Shown: piece after piece, positions 39,815-48,479 of the stretch
Position numbering within the stretch: the first letter of the stretch is position 1
Layout: the number at the start of each line of letters is the position of its first letter
Source of the DNA: Sinomonas sp. ASV486
Lineage (GTDB): Bacteria > Actinomycetota > Actinomycetes > Actinomycetales > Micrococcaceae
Length of the DNA: 64,000 nucleotides
Direction: 5' to 3'
Assembly (NCBI RefSeq): GCF_030908215.1
Contig: NZ_JAVFJK010000003.1
Location: 123,883 to 187,882, forward strand
The notes under the pieces: model-generated
Databases searched by the model: none
What the model was told of the DNA's origin: nothing
The model's input: only the letters and a program-made list of their open reading frames with translations
Program-made: the position numbers and the translations under genes

Positions 39815-41029
39815 ATGGCCAGCAGGCACATACGCGACGTCGTCTTCGTCGACGGCGTCCGCACCCCGTTCGGCAAGGCCGGCGAGAAGGGGATCTACCA
39901 CGGCACCCGCGCCGACGACCTCGTGGTGAAGACCATCCGCGAACTCCTGCGCCGCAACCCGTCGCTGCCCGCGGAGCGGGTCGACGAGGTCTCCATCGCC
40001 GCCACGACCCAGACGGGAGATCAGGGCCTGACGATCGGGCGCACCGCCGCACTCCTGGCCGGCCTCCCGCGCAGCGTCCCGGGCTTCGCGATCGACCGTA
40101 TGTGCGCGGGCGCCATGACGGCGGTGACCACCACAGCCAGCGGCATCGGCGTCGGCGCGTACGACGTCGTGATCGCGGGCGGAGTCGAGCACATGGGCAA
40201 CCACCCGATGGGCCAGAGCACCGACCCGAACCCGCGTTTCATGTCGGAGCGGCTCGTCGACCCGGCGGCGCTCAATATGGGCAACACGGCTGAGAACCTC
40301 CACGACCGCTTCCCGGCCATCACCAAAGAGCGCGCCGACGCGTACGCCGTGGCGTCGCAGGCCAAGCTGGCCGCCGCCTACGCGGATGGCAGGATCCAGC
40401 CGGACCTCGTGCCGGTCGCGACCCGCCGCCCGGGCGAAGGCTTCGGGCTCGCAACGGCGGATGAGCCCCCGCGGGCCGGGACCACCATGGAAGACCTCGC
40501 GGGGCTGCGCACCCCGTTCAGGCCCCACGGCCGCGTCACGGCTGGCAACGCCGCGGGCCTCAACGACGGTGCGACCGCATGCTTGCTCACCTCGGCGGAA
40601 GCGGCCGACGAGCTGGGCCTCACGCCGAAGATGCGGCTCGTCTCGTTCGCGTTCGCGGGCGTCGAGCCCGAGGTCATGGGCATCGGCCCCGTTCCCGCCA
40701 CCGAGAAGGCACTCGCGAAGGCCGGCCTCTCCATCGAGGACATCGGCCTCTTCGAGGTCAACGAGGCGTTCGCCGTCCAGGTGCTCAGCTTCCTCGACCA
40801 CTTCGGGATCGACGACGACGATCCGCGCGTCAACCGCTATGGTGGCGCCATCGCCGTCGGGCATCCCCTCGCCTCCTCCGGTGTGCGACTCATGACCCAG
40901 CTCGCGCGCCAGTTCGCCGACGACCCGAGCGTGCGCTACGGAATGACGACCATGTGCATCGGACTCGGCATGGGCGGCACCGTCATCTGGGAGAACCCCA
41001 ACCACCCCGACTACGGAAAGGGCGAGTGA
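39815..41029 (+). CDS. fadA: acetyl-CoA acyltransferase (thiolase)
   Basis: Thiolytic last step of beta-oxidation. The 404-residue protein has the acyl-accepting Cys97 in IDRMCAGAM, HMGNHPMG, NEAFAVQVL, GHPLASSGVR with the active His, and the second Cys in MCIGLGMGG. NRYGGAIAVG is typical. It is followed directly by fadB (stop and next ATG adjacent), the usual fadAB pair, and is preceded by the operator-bearing promoter. Confidence 0.95.
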   Translation: MASRHIRDVVFVDGVRTPFGKAGEKGIYHGTRADDLVVKTIRELLRRNPSLPAERVDEVSIAATTQTGDQGLTIGRTAALLAGLPRSVPGFAIDRMCAGAMTAVTTTASGIGVGAYDVVIAGGVEHMGNHPMGQSTDPNPRFMSERLVDPAALNMGNTAENLHDRFPAITKERADAYAVASQAKLAAAYADGRIQPDLVPVATRRPGEGFGLATADEPPRAGTTMEDLAGLRTPFRPHGRVTAGNAAGLNDGATACLLTSAEAADELGLTPKMRLVSFAFAGVEPEVMGIGPVPATEKALAKAGLSIEDIGLFEVNEAFAVQVLSFLDHFGIDDDDPRVNRYGGAIAVGHPLASSGVRLMTQLARQFADDPSVRYGMTTMCIGLGMGGTVIWENPNHPDYGKGE

Positions 41030-43198
41030 ATGACCGCCGCACCCCAGCCCACGCAGCCCTCACGCTTCGACTCCTTCGCCCCGCTCGCCGAGCAGGTTCC
41101 GCACGAGATCGTCACGCACTCGCTCGTGAACGACGTCGTCCTGCCGGGCCGCGACGGCGGACGCGTCACGATCGCCCTCGTGACCCTCGACAACGGCCTC
41201 GACCACAGCAAGCCCACGACGCTCGGGCCGAACACCCTCATCGAACTCGGCAAGACCCTTGAGGTCCTGCACGCCCGCGCGGCGACAGGCGAGATCAACG
41301 CCGTCGCCGTCACCGGCAAGCCGTACTTCCTCGTCGCCGGCGCTGACCTCTCCACCGTCAAGACGCTCGAGGATCCGGCGGCCGGAGAGAGCATGGCGCG
41401 CCTCGGCCACGCCGCCTACGACCTCCTGGACGACATGGGTGTGCCGACCTTCGCGTTCATCAACGGCGTGGCGCTCGGCGGCGGCCTCGAGATCGCGCTC
41501 GCCTGCACCTACCGCACCGTCTCCGCCGCCGCCCAGGGCATCGGGCTCCCCGAAGCGTTCATCGGCCTCGTGCCGGGCTGGGGCGGCGTATGGCGCCTCC
41601 CGCGGCTCACGGGCCCTGAAGCGGGAATGAAGATCATGCTCGAGAACCCACTGAACGGCAACCGCTCGATCGGCGGGAAACAGGCGTTCGAGCTCGGGAT
41701 CGCCGATGCGCTCTTCGAGCCGGCGGACTTCCTCGAGCAGTCCCTCGCCTGGGCTGCGTCGGTGATCGCCGGAGAGACCGCCGTGGAGCGGCCGAACGCC
41801 GTCGAACCACTGACCGACCCGGCCGTGGCCCAGCGGTGGTCTGCCGCGGCGAAGGCCGCCCGCGCGTTCGTCGCCGCGAAGACGTCCAACGCGGCCCCCG
41901 CACCCCTCAAGGTCCTCGACGTGTTCGAGGCGGGCCGGACGGCGACGCAGAAGGAATCTGCCGAGCTAGAGGTTGCCGCGCTCACCGAGCTCATGCAGAC
42001 TCCGCAGTTCCGCGACACCGTGTACGCGTTCCTCGACCTGGTCCAGAAGAGGGCCAAGCGGCCCGCGGGGGCGCCCGACCCGAAGCTGGCGCGGCCGATC
42101 ACCAAGGTCGGCATCGTTGGCGCGGGCCTCATGGCGGGCCAGCTCGCCCTTCTGTTCGCGCGGCAGCTCAAGGTGCCGGTCGTCATGACGGACATCGACC
42201 AGGCGCGCGTGGACAAGGGCGTGGCGTACGTCCACGCCGAGGTAGACAAACTCCTCGCGAAGGGCCGCGTCTCCCGCGACGCCGCGAACCGCACCAGGGC
42301 GCTCGTCACCGGGTCCGCCTCAAAGGCCGAGTTCGCGGACGCGGACTTCGTGATCGAGGCAGTGTTCGAGGAGCTCTCGGTCAAGAAGCAGGTCCTCGCG
42401 GAGGTCGAGGCCGTGGTCAAGCCCGAGTGCATCCTGGCGACCAACACGTCCTCGCTGTCCGTCACTGCCATGGCCGAGGACCTCGCGCACCCCGAGCGCG
42501 TCGTCGGCTTCCACTTCTTCAACCCGGTGGCCGTGATGCCGCTCATCGAGATTGTGCGCGCCCCCGAGACCGAGGAAACCGTGCTCGCCACGGCGTTCGC
42601 GCTCGCGAAGGGCCTGAAGAAGACTGCGGTGCTCGTCAAGGATGCCGCCGCGTTCGTCGTGAACCGGGTGCTCCTGCGGCTCATGGGCGAGGTCACTGCG
42701 GCGTTCGACGAGGGCACCCCGGCCCAGATCGCCGACTCCGCGCTCGCGCCTATGGGCCTTCCGATGACGCCGTTCGTGCTCGCCGAGATGGTGGGCCTGC
42801 CCGTGGCCCAGCACGTTGCCGAGTCCCTTCACGCCGCGTTCGGCGACCGCTTCCACGTGTCTGCGAACCAGCAGGCGCTCATCGACGCGGGAATCAAGGG
42901 ACTCTGGACCACGACGCCGGATGGCGGCAAGGAGATCCCCGCCGAGACGCTTGCCGTCCTGCGGTTCGGCGACACGCCCTCGACCTCCGAGCAGGTGCTG
43001 ACGCGCTGCCAGGACGCCTTGGCGGAGGAGATCGGGTTCATGCTCGCCGAGGGCGTTGTGGCTGGCCCCGAGGACGTCGACCTGTGCATGATCCTCGGCG
43101 CGGGCTGGCCCATGCACTTGGGCGGCATCACGCCGTACCTCGACCGCGTCGGCGCCTCCCAGCGGGTCAACGGGAAGCCCTTCCACCAGGCGTCCTGA
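41030..43198 (+). CDS. fadB: fatty oxidation complex alpha subunit (enoyl-CoA hydratase / 3-hydroxyacyl-CoA dehydrogenase)
   Basis: 722 residues. N-terminal crotonase domain (about 25-250): FINGVALGGGLEIALACTYR for the oxyanion hole and GLPEAFIGLVPGWGG with a catalytic Glu. The dehydrogenase part (about 360-690) has KVGIVGAGLMAGQLA for NAD binding, NTSSLSVTAMAE, and GFHFFNPVAVMPLIEI with the catalytic His. The end carries the C-terminal 3HCDH repeat. It starts right after the fadA stop and ends at a strong inverted-repeat cluster. Confidence 0.95.
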   Translation: MTAAPQPTQPSRFDSFAPLAEQVPHEIVTHSLVNDVVLPGRDGGRVTIALVTLDNGLDHSKPTTLGPNTLIELGKTLEVLHARAATGEINAVAVTGKPYFLVAGADLSTVKTLEDPAAGESMARLGHAAYDLLDDMGVPTFAFINGVALGGGLEIALACTYRTVSAAAQGIGLPEAFIGLVPGWGGVWRLPRLTGPEAGMKIMLENPLNGNRSIGGKQAFELGIADALFEPADFLEQSLAWAASVIAGETAVERPNAVEPLTDPAVAQRWSAAAKAARAFVAAKTSNAAPAPLKVLDVFEAGRTATQKESAELEVAALTELMQTPQFRDTVYAFLDLVQKRAKRPAGAPDPKLARPITKVGIVGAGLMAGQLALLFARQLKVPVVMTDIDQARVDKGVAYVHAEVDKLLAKGRVSRDAANRTRALVTGSASKAEFADADFVIEAVFEELSVKKQVLAEVEAVVKPECILATNTSSLSVTAMAEDLAHPERVVGFHFFNPVAVMPLIEIVRAPETEETVLATAFALAKGLKKTAVLVKDAAAFVVNRVLLRLMGEVTAAFDEGTPAQIADSALAPMGLPMTPFVLAEMVGLPVAQHVAESLHAAFGDRFHVSANQQALIDAGIKGLWTTTPDGGKEIPAETLAVLRFGDTPSTSEQVLTRCQDALAEEIGFMLAEGVVAGPEDVDLCMILGAGWPMHLGGITPYLDRVGASQRVNGKPFHQAS

Positions 43199-43200
43199 GG

Positions 43201-43293
43201 CGCCAGAGACCCCACAAGTCACCGCCAGAGACCCCACAACTCCACACCCAGGGTTGTGGGGTCTCTGGCGGCCCGTTGCGGGGTCTCTGGCGG
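43201..43293 (+). terminator. double inverted repeat / terminator after fadB
   Basis: Two copies of cgccagagaccccacaa (43201-43217, 43223-43239) face two copies of its complement (43254-43270 and 43276-43292, the latter with one change). Either pairing gives a 16-17-bp stem, so nested or alternative hairpins are possible. The site is 3 bp past fadB and just before the convergent gene's stop, so it probably terminates both. Confidence 0.8.
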
Positions 43294-43313
43294 CTGGTCG
43301 AGCGCGCACGCGC

Positions 43314-43928
43314 TCAGTCGCGTGGGAAGCCCGCCGTCAGGAAGGCACCGAGCCGCTCGCCGAGGCCGTCGAGGGCCTCGGCTCCAGAAGGACTCGCGAA
43401 GCAGAGTGCGCCGGCCCACGAGCTGCGGACCACGGCCCCGCCATGCGTCCAGTGGCTTGCGACGCGGACCCCGCCAGCGGTCACATCAAAGCGCTCGGCC
43501 CACACCGTCCGCCCGTCGGGAAGATCGACGGGCTCCTCCGGGTGTCGCCGGACCTCGGCCGGAGCCGGGGTCTCGTGCGGTGCGGCGTCCTCGACCCGCC
43601 GGTACGTGGCTGCTTCGCGGGCGGAGCCGGCAAGCTGGGAGACCAGGAGATACTCCCCGCTCGCGGGCAGCGTGTCGGCGTCGTGACCGGCCTCGTCTCG
43701 GCGCGCGCCGGCACACAGGCCGCCCGGCTCCTGCCGGAACCTGAAGGCCTCCCACGTCTCGCCCGACGCAGTGAGCCGGATGAGCGACTCGGACGCGAAG
43801 AAGGTCCCCGAGCCGTCGTCGAACGCGATGCGGGTGGTGAGCACATCGCCGTCGAACGCCCGGCAGACGGCACCCCGCCGCACCCCGGCCACCCAGAAGC
43901 CCTCCCACCGCTCCCACGCAGCGCGCAC
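43314..43928 (-). CDS. hypothetical protein, 204 aa
   Basis: Starts at a GTG (43928) with AGGAGG four nt upstream. The protein is rich in Trp/Phe and acidic/basic residues, with no membrane segment. Seen: WERWEGFWVAGVRRGAVC, FFASESLIRL, EYLLVSQLAG and HWTHGGAVVRSSW. I do not recognise the family. It lies 122 bp after the ECF ATPase gene on the same strand and may be the last gene of that operon, or separate. It converges on fadB. Confidence 0.55.
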   Translation of the reverse strand: MRAAWERWEGFWVAGVRRGAVCRAFDGDVLTTRIAFDDGSGTFFASESLIRLTASGETWEAFRFRQEPGGLCAGARRDEAGHDADTLPASGEYLLVSQLAGSAREAATYRRVEDAAPHETPAPAEVRRHPEEPVDLPDGRTVWAERFDVTAGGVRVASHWTHGGAVVRSSWAGALCFASPSGAEALDGLGERLGAFLTAGFPRD

Positions 43929-44050
43929 GCGCCCTCCTCATGCTCTCGGGCCACTGCCTTACGCGGCCGTTCTCAGCCCGTTGCCCTAGCGAAGAACATT
44001 ACCGGAACGGCCCGGGCCGTCGGCTCCGCAAGCCGGCGCTTCCGCGCCGA

Positions 44051-45682
44051 TCAGGCAGCCACGAAGCGGCCGCCCTCAAGGGCAAGCACCCGATGTGCGT
44101 GACGCCTCGCCCAGCCCAGCGCATGGGTGGAAAGCACGACGCCGCACCCCTCCCGCGCGGCCTCGGCGACCACGGACTCGAGCCGGGCAAGACCGTGCCG
44201 GTCGAGCCCCACGGTCGGTTCGTCGAGCAGCAGCACCCGAGGACTCCGCGCGATCACTGTCGCGAGCGCGACGAGCCTCTGGCCCGAGACCGGCAGGTCG
44301 TAGGGGTGCTCGCCGGCACTGCCTTCAAGGCCGACGGCGCGCAGCGCCTCGAGCGCGCGCCGCTCGGCGACGTCCCGCGGCACACGAGGGCGTCCGCGCG
44401 CAGCGATGCGGAGCCCGAAGGCGACCTCACGCAGCGCGGTGCGCTCGAACAGCTGGTCGCGCGGCTCCTGGAACAGGGTGCCGACGTGTTCGGCGACGCG
44501 CCCGGCCGGGAGGCCCGCGATGTCCTGACCGCCGATCCGCACTCGGCCGGAGCCCGGGCGCACGAGCCCCCCGAGGTGCCGCAGCGCGGTGGACTTCCCC
44601 GCGCCGTTGGGGCCCGTGATCGCGACCACCTCGCCTGGGCGCACCTCGAGGTTGGCGTCGATGAGCACGCTGCGCTGCCCGTCCGGGGCGGCACCCGGAT
44701 AGGCGAACGTCACCCGGTCCAGGACCGCCAGAGGGGCACCACGGGAACCCTCGCGGGTCTCGAGGCCCTCGGACGCGGCGGAGCCCTCCGAGGCCGCTGA
44801 GGACCCGGAGTGCGAGGCCGAGGTGCTGGGCGCCTCCGGCCCATCGGGGTATGCCGGCTCGTCGGAGGAGACCGTCCGATCGGGGTACCCCGGTTCCGCA
44901 GGGTCGCGGGGCAGCACCCCAGAGCGTCCGAACGCCGCGGACGCGAGGACCTCCGCGGGTCGACCTGCCGCGACGGCAGTGCCGCCGTCGAGGAGGATCC
45001 AGTGGTCGGCGCAGCGGACGAGCCCATCTGCGCAGGAGCCCGCCACGACCACCGCGGCGCCGCGGGCGCGCTCGGCGTCGACCAGACGGGCAAGTGCCGC
45101 GCGTCCATCGGCATCGAGGGAGGCCGCCGGATCGTCCAGGACCAGAACGGCAGGCTCGCCGACCATCGCGCACGCGAGGGCGAGCCGACGCTCCTCTCCC
45201 CCGGAGAGACCGGCCGGATGCCGGTGAAGATGGGCCGCAAGGCCGACGGCGCGCGCGGCCTCCTCGACGCGCGCTCGCATCCGCTCGCGGGGAAGACCGC
45301 GATGCTCGAGCGTGAAGGCGATCTCCTCGCCGACGGTCGCTGAGGCACCGGTGAGCAGATCGGCCGCCCGCTGCGGGACGAACGCGACGTGACGGCCCCA
45401 CGCGCCCAGACTGAGGCGGGGATCGTCGGGGGTCCCATGGAACGCGAGCCGAGTCGAGCTTCCGGCAAGCTCGAGATGCCCCTCGAACCTGTTGCGTCCG
45501 CCGGTCAGGGCCCAGCCTGCCAGGATCTTCGCGAGCGTCGAAGTGCCGCTTCCCGAGCCCCCGAGCACTGCGGTGAGGGTCCCCTCCCCCAGCGCAAGAC
45601 TCACGTCACGCAAGAGCTGGGGGGCGCCGTCGTACGCGAAGCGCGTGACCTCAGCCGCGAGAAGCGTGTTCGGCACCTTCAT
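44051..45682 (-). CDS. fused double ATPase of an ECF transporter
   Basis: 543 residues with two ABC domains joined by a Ser/Glu/Gly-rich linker (about 285-315). Domain 1: Walker A GGSGSGTST, where Thr47 stands at the usual Lys position; signature LSGGE (159-163); Walker B DD183-184 with Asp where Glu is expected; switch His replaced (AGSC, 214-217). Domain 2: Walker A GPNGAGKST with Lys363, Q405, Walker B LLLDEP with Glu488, switch His520; its signature is PVSGQ instead of LSGGQ. So the composite site from domain 2 with the domain 1 signature is consensus, while the other is degenerate. It overlaps the T-component gene by 4 bp. Confidence 0.93.
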   Translation of the reverse strand: MKVPNTLLAAEVTRFAYDGAPQLLRDVSLALGEGTLTAVLGGSGSGTSTLAKILAGWALTGGRNRFEGHLELAGSSTRLAFHGTPDDPRLSLGAWGRHVAFVPQRAADLLTGASATVGEEIAFTLEHRGLPRERMRARVEEAARAVGLAAHLHRHPAGLSGGEERRLALACAMVGEPAVLVLDDPAASLDADGRAALARLVDAERARGAAVVVAGSCADGLVRCADHWILLDGGTAVAAGRPAEVLASAAFGRSGVLPRDPAEPGYPDRTVSSDEPAYPDGPEAPSTSASHSGSSAASEGSAASEGLETREGSRGAPLAVLDRVTFAYPGAAPDGQRSVLIDANLEVRPGEVVAITGPNGAGKSTALRHLGGLVRPGSGRVRIGGQDIAGLPAGRVAEHVGTLFQEPRDQLFERTALREVAFGLRIAARGRPRVPRDVAERRALEALRAVGLEGSAGEHPYDLPVSGQRLVALATVIARSPRVLLLDEPTVGLDRHGLARLESVVAEAAREGCGVVLSTHALGWARRHAHRVLALEGGRFVAA

Positions 45683-46476
45683 CCGGCACCACCGGCGAGA
45701 GCCTCGGCGACGGCCCGAACCACCACCGAGCCGACGATCCCGACGCAGGCGGCGGCGAGGGCCCAGCGGAGGACGCGCTGCACCGCCGAGTCGGGCTCGT
45801 CGACATAGGAGGTCAGCGGGCCGGGAAGCCGCTGGCCGCGTGCGTCGAGGGCCGTGGCCCGTTCCCCCGCCTCGTCGACGAGAGCGAGGACAAGCGGTAA
45901 CGCCTGGAGCCTGGCCGCGAGGATCCGTCCGCCCGGTCCCGGCCTGACCACGAGTCCGCGGGCCTCCTGCGCCTCGCGGATGCGCCACATGCGTTCGGCG
46001 ACGGTCGAGGCCAGTCCGAGGGCGGAGGCCAGCACGTACCCGAGCGGGGCGGGCACGCCTCGCCGCAGCAGCGCGACCCGCAGCACCGCGATGTCGACCC
46101 ACACGGAGAACGCGAGCATGACGACGACGAGCGCGGCCGTGCGCAGCACGAACCCGCCCGCGTACGCGAGACCTTCGACGGTCACCCGTGCGGGACCGAA
46201 CGAGGCGAGCACGGTGTGGCCCTCGGGGAAGAAGAGCCCGTGGATCACCAGAGCCCACAGCGCGAACGGAGCGACCACGACTGCGGCCGTCGCCCCGACG
46301 CGGCGCAGGGTTCCCGCCCGTGCCGCCGCAGCTGCGCCCCCCACGATCGCGACGATCCACACCGCCGCATGGGGCCATGCGAGGCACACGACGACACCGG
46401 CTGCGGCCAGCCCGAGTCCCGTCAGCGGATTGAGCCGTCGCCTCGGGGGGACGGTCGGGGAACGGTGGTCAGACAG
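45679..46476 (-). CDS. ECF transporter T component
   Basis: The transmembrane coupling subunit. The frame reads LNPLTGLGL near its N-terminus, the conserved NPLT start of EcfT proteins, then hydrophobic helices and the coupling motif EAQEARGL (the A-R-G coupling helix) followed by a second Ala-Arg-Gly (TALDARGQRL). There is no ATG, GTG or TTG between the upstream stop and NPLT. The first plausible start is CTG at 46476, overlapping the S-component stop (265 residues). The first standard start, GTG 46389, would delete the conserved N-terminus. The 4-bp overlap with the ATPase gene supports coupling. Confidence 0.85.
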   Translation of the reverse strand: MSDHRSPTVPPRRRLNPLTGLGLAAAGVVVCLAWPHAAVWIVAIVGGAAAAARAGTLRRVGATAAVVVAPFALWALVIHGLFFPEGHTVLASFGPARVTVEGLAYAGGFVLRTAALVVVMLAFSVWVDIAVLRVALLRRGVPAPLGYVLASALGLASTVAERMWRIREAQEARGLVVRPGPGGRILAARLQALPLVLALVDEAGERATALDARGQRLPGPLTSYVDEPDSAVQRVLRWALAAACVGIVGSVVVRAVAEALAGGAG

Positions 46477-47305
46477 CCGGCGCCGCCTTGGCGTCGTTGG
46501 TGCGCGACGCGAGCACGCGGTACCTGCGGACGAAGTCGAACCGCTGCGTGGCCCGCCGGGGCAGGGCGTAGGCGAGGAGTGCTGCCACGACGAACGTGAC
46601 GAGCTTGTCGATGAGGTCAGAGAGGATGGCCCCCTTGACGACCGAATCGACCAGGGTGTCCCCCGTGGCTCGGAAGACAGCGATGACGGCGCCGGTTGCG
46701 CCAGTGGATGTCCCTCCGAACACGGCGACCGCGACCGTCGCTCCGATCACCGCCGCAATGGCTCCCGTGACGAGGCCGGCGACGGGCAGGAGCCAGACGC
46801 GCCGCACGCCGCCCAGGCGCGCCGTGAGCCCCGCTAGCGCACCGATCACCGCAGCGCCCGCAGCGAACGGGATGAGCGTCGGGTTGAAGAAGCTCCACAC
46901 GATCGTGCTGAGCAGGCCCGTCGCCGCCCCGGCCGCGGGCCCGGCGAGGAATCCGACGAGGACCGTGCCGATCGAGTCGAGGTAGATGGGCACGATGGCC
47001 GTTCCCACGAACTGGCCCAGGACGATATTGAGCACGAGGGCCACGGGGATGAGGGCAAGCGTCGTCGTGGGCAGCGCGGGGAGGATGCCCGCGAAAAGGA
47101 GCACGGCGGCGAGGCCATAGCCAGTCAGCGCCACGAGCGCGGCGGAGGCCGACGGCACGTCGACGGGCTCGGCCGGGGATGTGGCCACGAGGTAGATGAA
47201 CGTGGCGATGATGGCCGCCGCGCCGAGGGCGATGAGCGCTGTCCTCAGCGGGGTGCGGCGCGGCGCTTCCTCAGTCAGGGGGTGTGATGTCCGGGAGTGT
47301 GACAT
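46469..47305 (-). CDS. ECF transporter S component, substrate unknown
   Basis: The substrate-binding membrane subunit. 278 residues with about six to eight hydrophobic helices (TALIALGAAAIIATFIYLVA, ALVALTGYGLAAVLLFAGIL, and more), a typical S-protein size plus a longer N-terminus. IYLDSIGTVLVGFLAGPAAGA resembles the small-residue core that other S proteins use. Because a nucleoside hydrolase precedes it in the operon, a nucleobase, ribose or nucleoside substrate is the best guess; that is inference. Confidence 0.8.
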   Translation of the reverse strand: MSHSRTSHPLTEEAPRRTPLRTALIALGAAAIIATFIYLVATSPAEPVDVPSASAALVALTGYGLAAVLLFAGILPALPTTTLALIPVALVLNIVLGQFVGTAIVPIYLDSIGTVLVGFLAGPAAGAATGLLSTIVWSFFNPTLIPFAAGAAVIGALAGLTARLGGVRRVWLLPVAGLVTGAIAAVIGATVAVAVFGGTSTGATGAVIAVFRATGDTLVDSVVKGAILSDLIDKLVTFVVAALLAYALPRRATQRFDFVRRYRVLASRTNDAKAAPAV

Positions 47306-47396
47306 GGCAGGGCACGTCCTTCAGGTCTGCGCGTGGAAGCGGGCCGCCTATGTCACCTCGGCGGGCGCACGGACTCATCCGCGCGCACCGGAAATT

Positions 47397-48467
47397 CTAG
47401 CCCACCATGCGCGCGAGAGAGGCAAGCGAGCCGATGAGCTCGGCGAAGGCCTCCTGGGGGTGGTTCGCGCTCACGATCCGCGCGTTGGGCCGCTCGCCCC
47501 ACAGCTCGCGGTAGTCCGCCACCGTCGTGCCGATGAGCCGCGGCGAGTCGACCTCGACGTGCACCGTGGCGGTCCTGACCGCGTACCGGGCGGTCCCGGC
47601 CGCGACGCTCGCTGCGAAGTAGTCGTGCACGTGGGCTACGTAGCCCTGGTCGTAATGCCGATGGAACTCGAAGTAGAAGCGCAGCATGTCACTGACGTGC
47701 TTGACGAGCCTGTTCGACGCCGTGCTGCGCTGCCCCTCGGGCTGGTCGGGGAGGACAAGCTCGGGAGCTGCGCATCCGGCCGCCTCCGCCAGGGCGGCGA
47801 CGTGTTCGGGGTGCATCTCGATCCGCTCGGTCGTCTCGAGCGCGCACACGATCGGGAGCCGCTCTTCAGGCTGCCCCGCGAACGCCGCGAACACCTCTGC
47901 GGCCGCGTGCGGATCCACGTGCGTGTTCCATTCGGCCGTGGGCGTCGTGTTGCCCTGGTAGTAGTAGGCCCCTCCCATGATCACGACGCCGGCCAGCAGC
48001 TCGGGCAGCCGCGGCTCGGCGCGCAGGGCCAGGGCGAAGTTGGTCAGCGGCGCGGTGATGAGGGCAGTCAGCTCGCCCGGGCGCGCTCGTGCCTCCTCGA
48101 CCCAGAGCTCGACGGCGCCCCTCGCCTCCGGGGCCCGGCTCGCCGTCGGCAATTCGGCGTAGCCGATCCCCTGGGGTCCGTGGGTCTCCGGGGTCGTGAC
48201 GAGGGGGATCCGCAGCGGGGCCCTCGCACCGATGGCCACCGGCACATCGCCCCTGCCGCACAGCTGCAGGAGGGCGAGGTTGTTCGCGGCGACCTGGTCC
48301 GCGTCGACATTGCCGGGCGTGCTCGTGACCGCCACAAGCTCGACGTGGGGCTGGCTGCACAGGTACAGGAGCGCGAGGGCATCATCGATGCCCGTGTCAC
48401 AGTCCAGGAGGACGGACACAGGTGTCCGGCTCGGCTCATGGACAACAGGGCGGGACTGGTCGTGCAT
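47397..48467 (-). CDS. nucleoside hydrolase
   Basis: Hydrolyses the N-glycosidic bond of ribonucleosides. The 356-residue protein has the calcium-site motif DCDTGIDDALALLYL (DxDxxxDD), TPGNVDADQVAANN, ITAPLTNFALAL, VIMGGAY, EWNTHVDPHAA, and HDYFAA near the C-terminus in the place of the active His-Asp. Substrate preference cannot be read from sequence. No signal peptide is visible, so it is likely cytoplasmic. It lies 12 bp after the aldo/keto reductase and 91 bp before the ECF S gene, consistent with import followed by cleavage. Confidence 0.9.
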   Translation of the reverse strand: MHDQSRPVVHEPSRTPVSVLLDCDTGIDDALALLYLCSQPHVELVAVTSTPGNVDADQVAANNLALLQLCGRGDVPVAIGARAPLRIPLVTTPETHGPQGIGYAELPTASRAPEARGAVELWVEEARARPGELTALITAPLTNFALALRAEPRLPELLAGVVIMGGAYYYQGNTTPTAEWNTHVDPHAAAEVFAAFAGQPEERLPIVCALETTERIEMHPEHVAALAEAAGCAAPELVLPDQPEGQRSTASNRLVKHVSDMLRFYFEFHRHYDQGYVAHVHDYFAASVAAGTARYAVRTATVHVEVDSPRLIGTTVADYRELWGERPNARIVSANHPQEAFAELIGSLASLARMVG

Positions 48468-48479
48468 GCGTGCCTGCCC

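Noticed and set aside
39653..41005. minus-strand frame opposite fadA joined to the membrane gene
   Set aside because: It is the antisense shadow of fadA running into the membrane gene; the credible start is 39652, with AGGAGG upstream.
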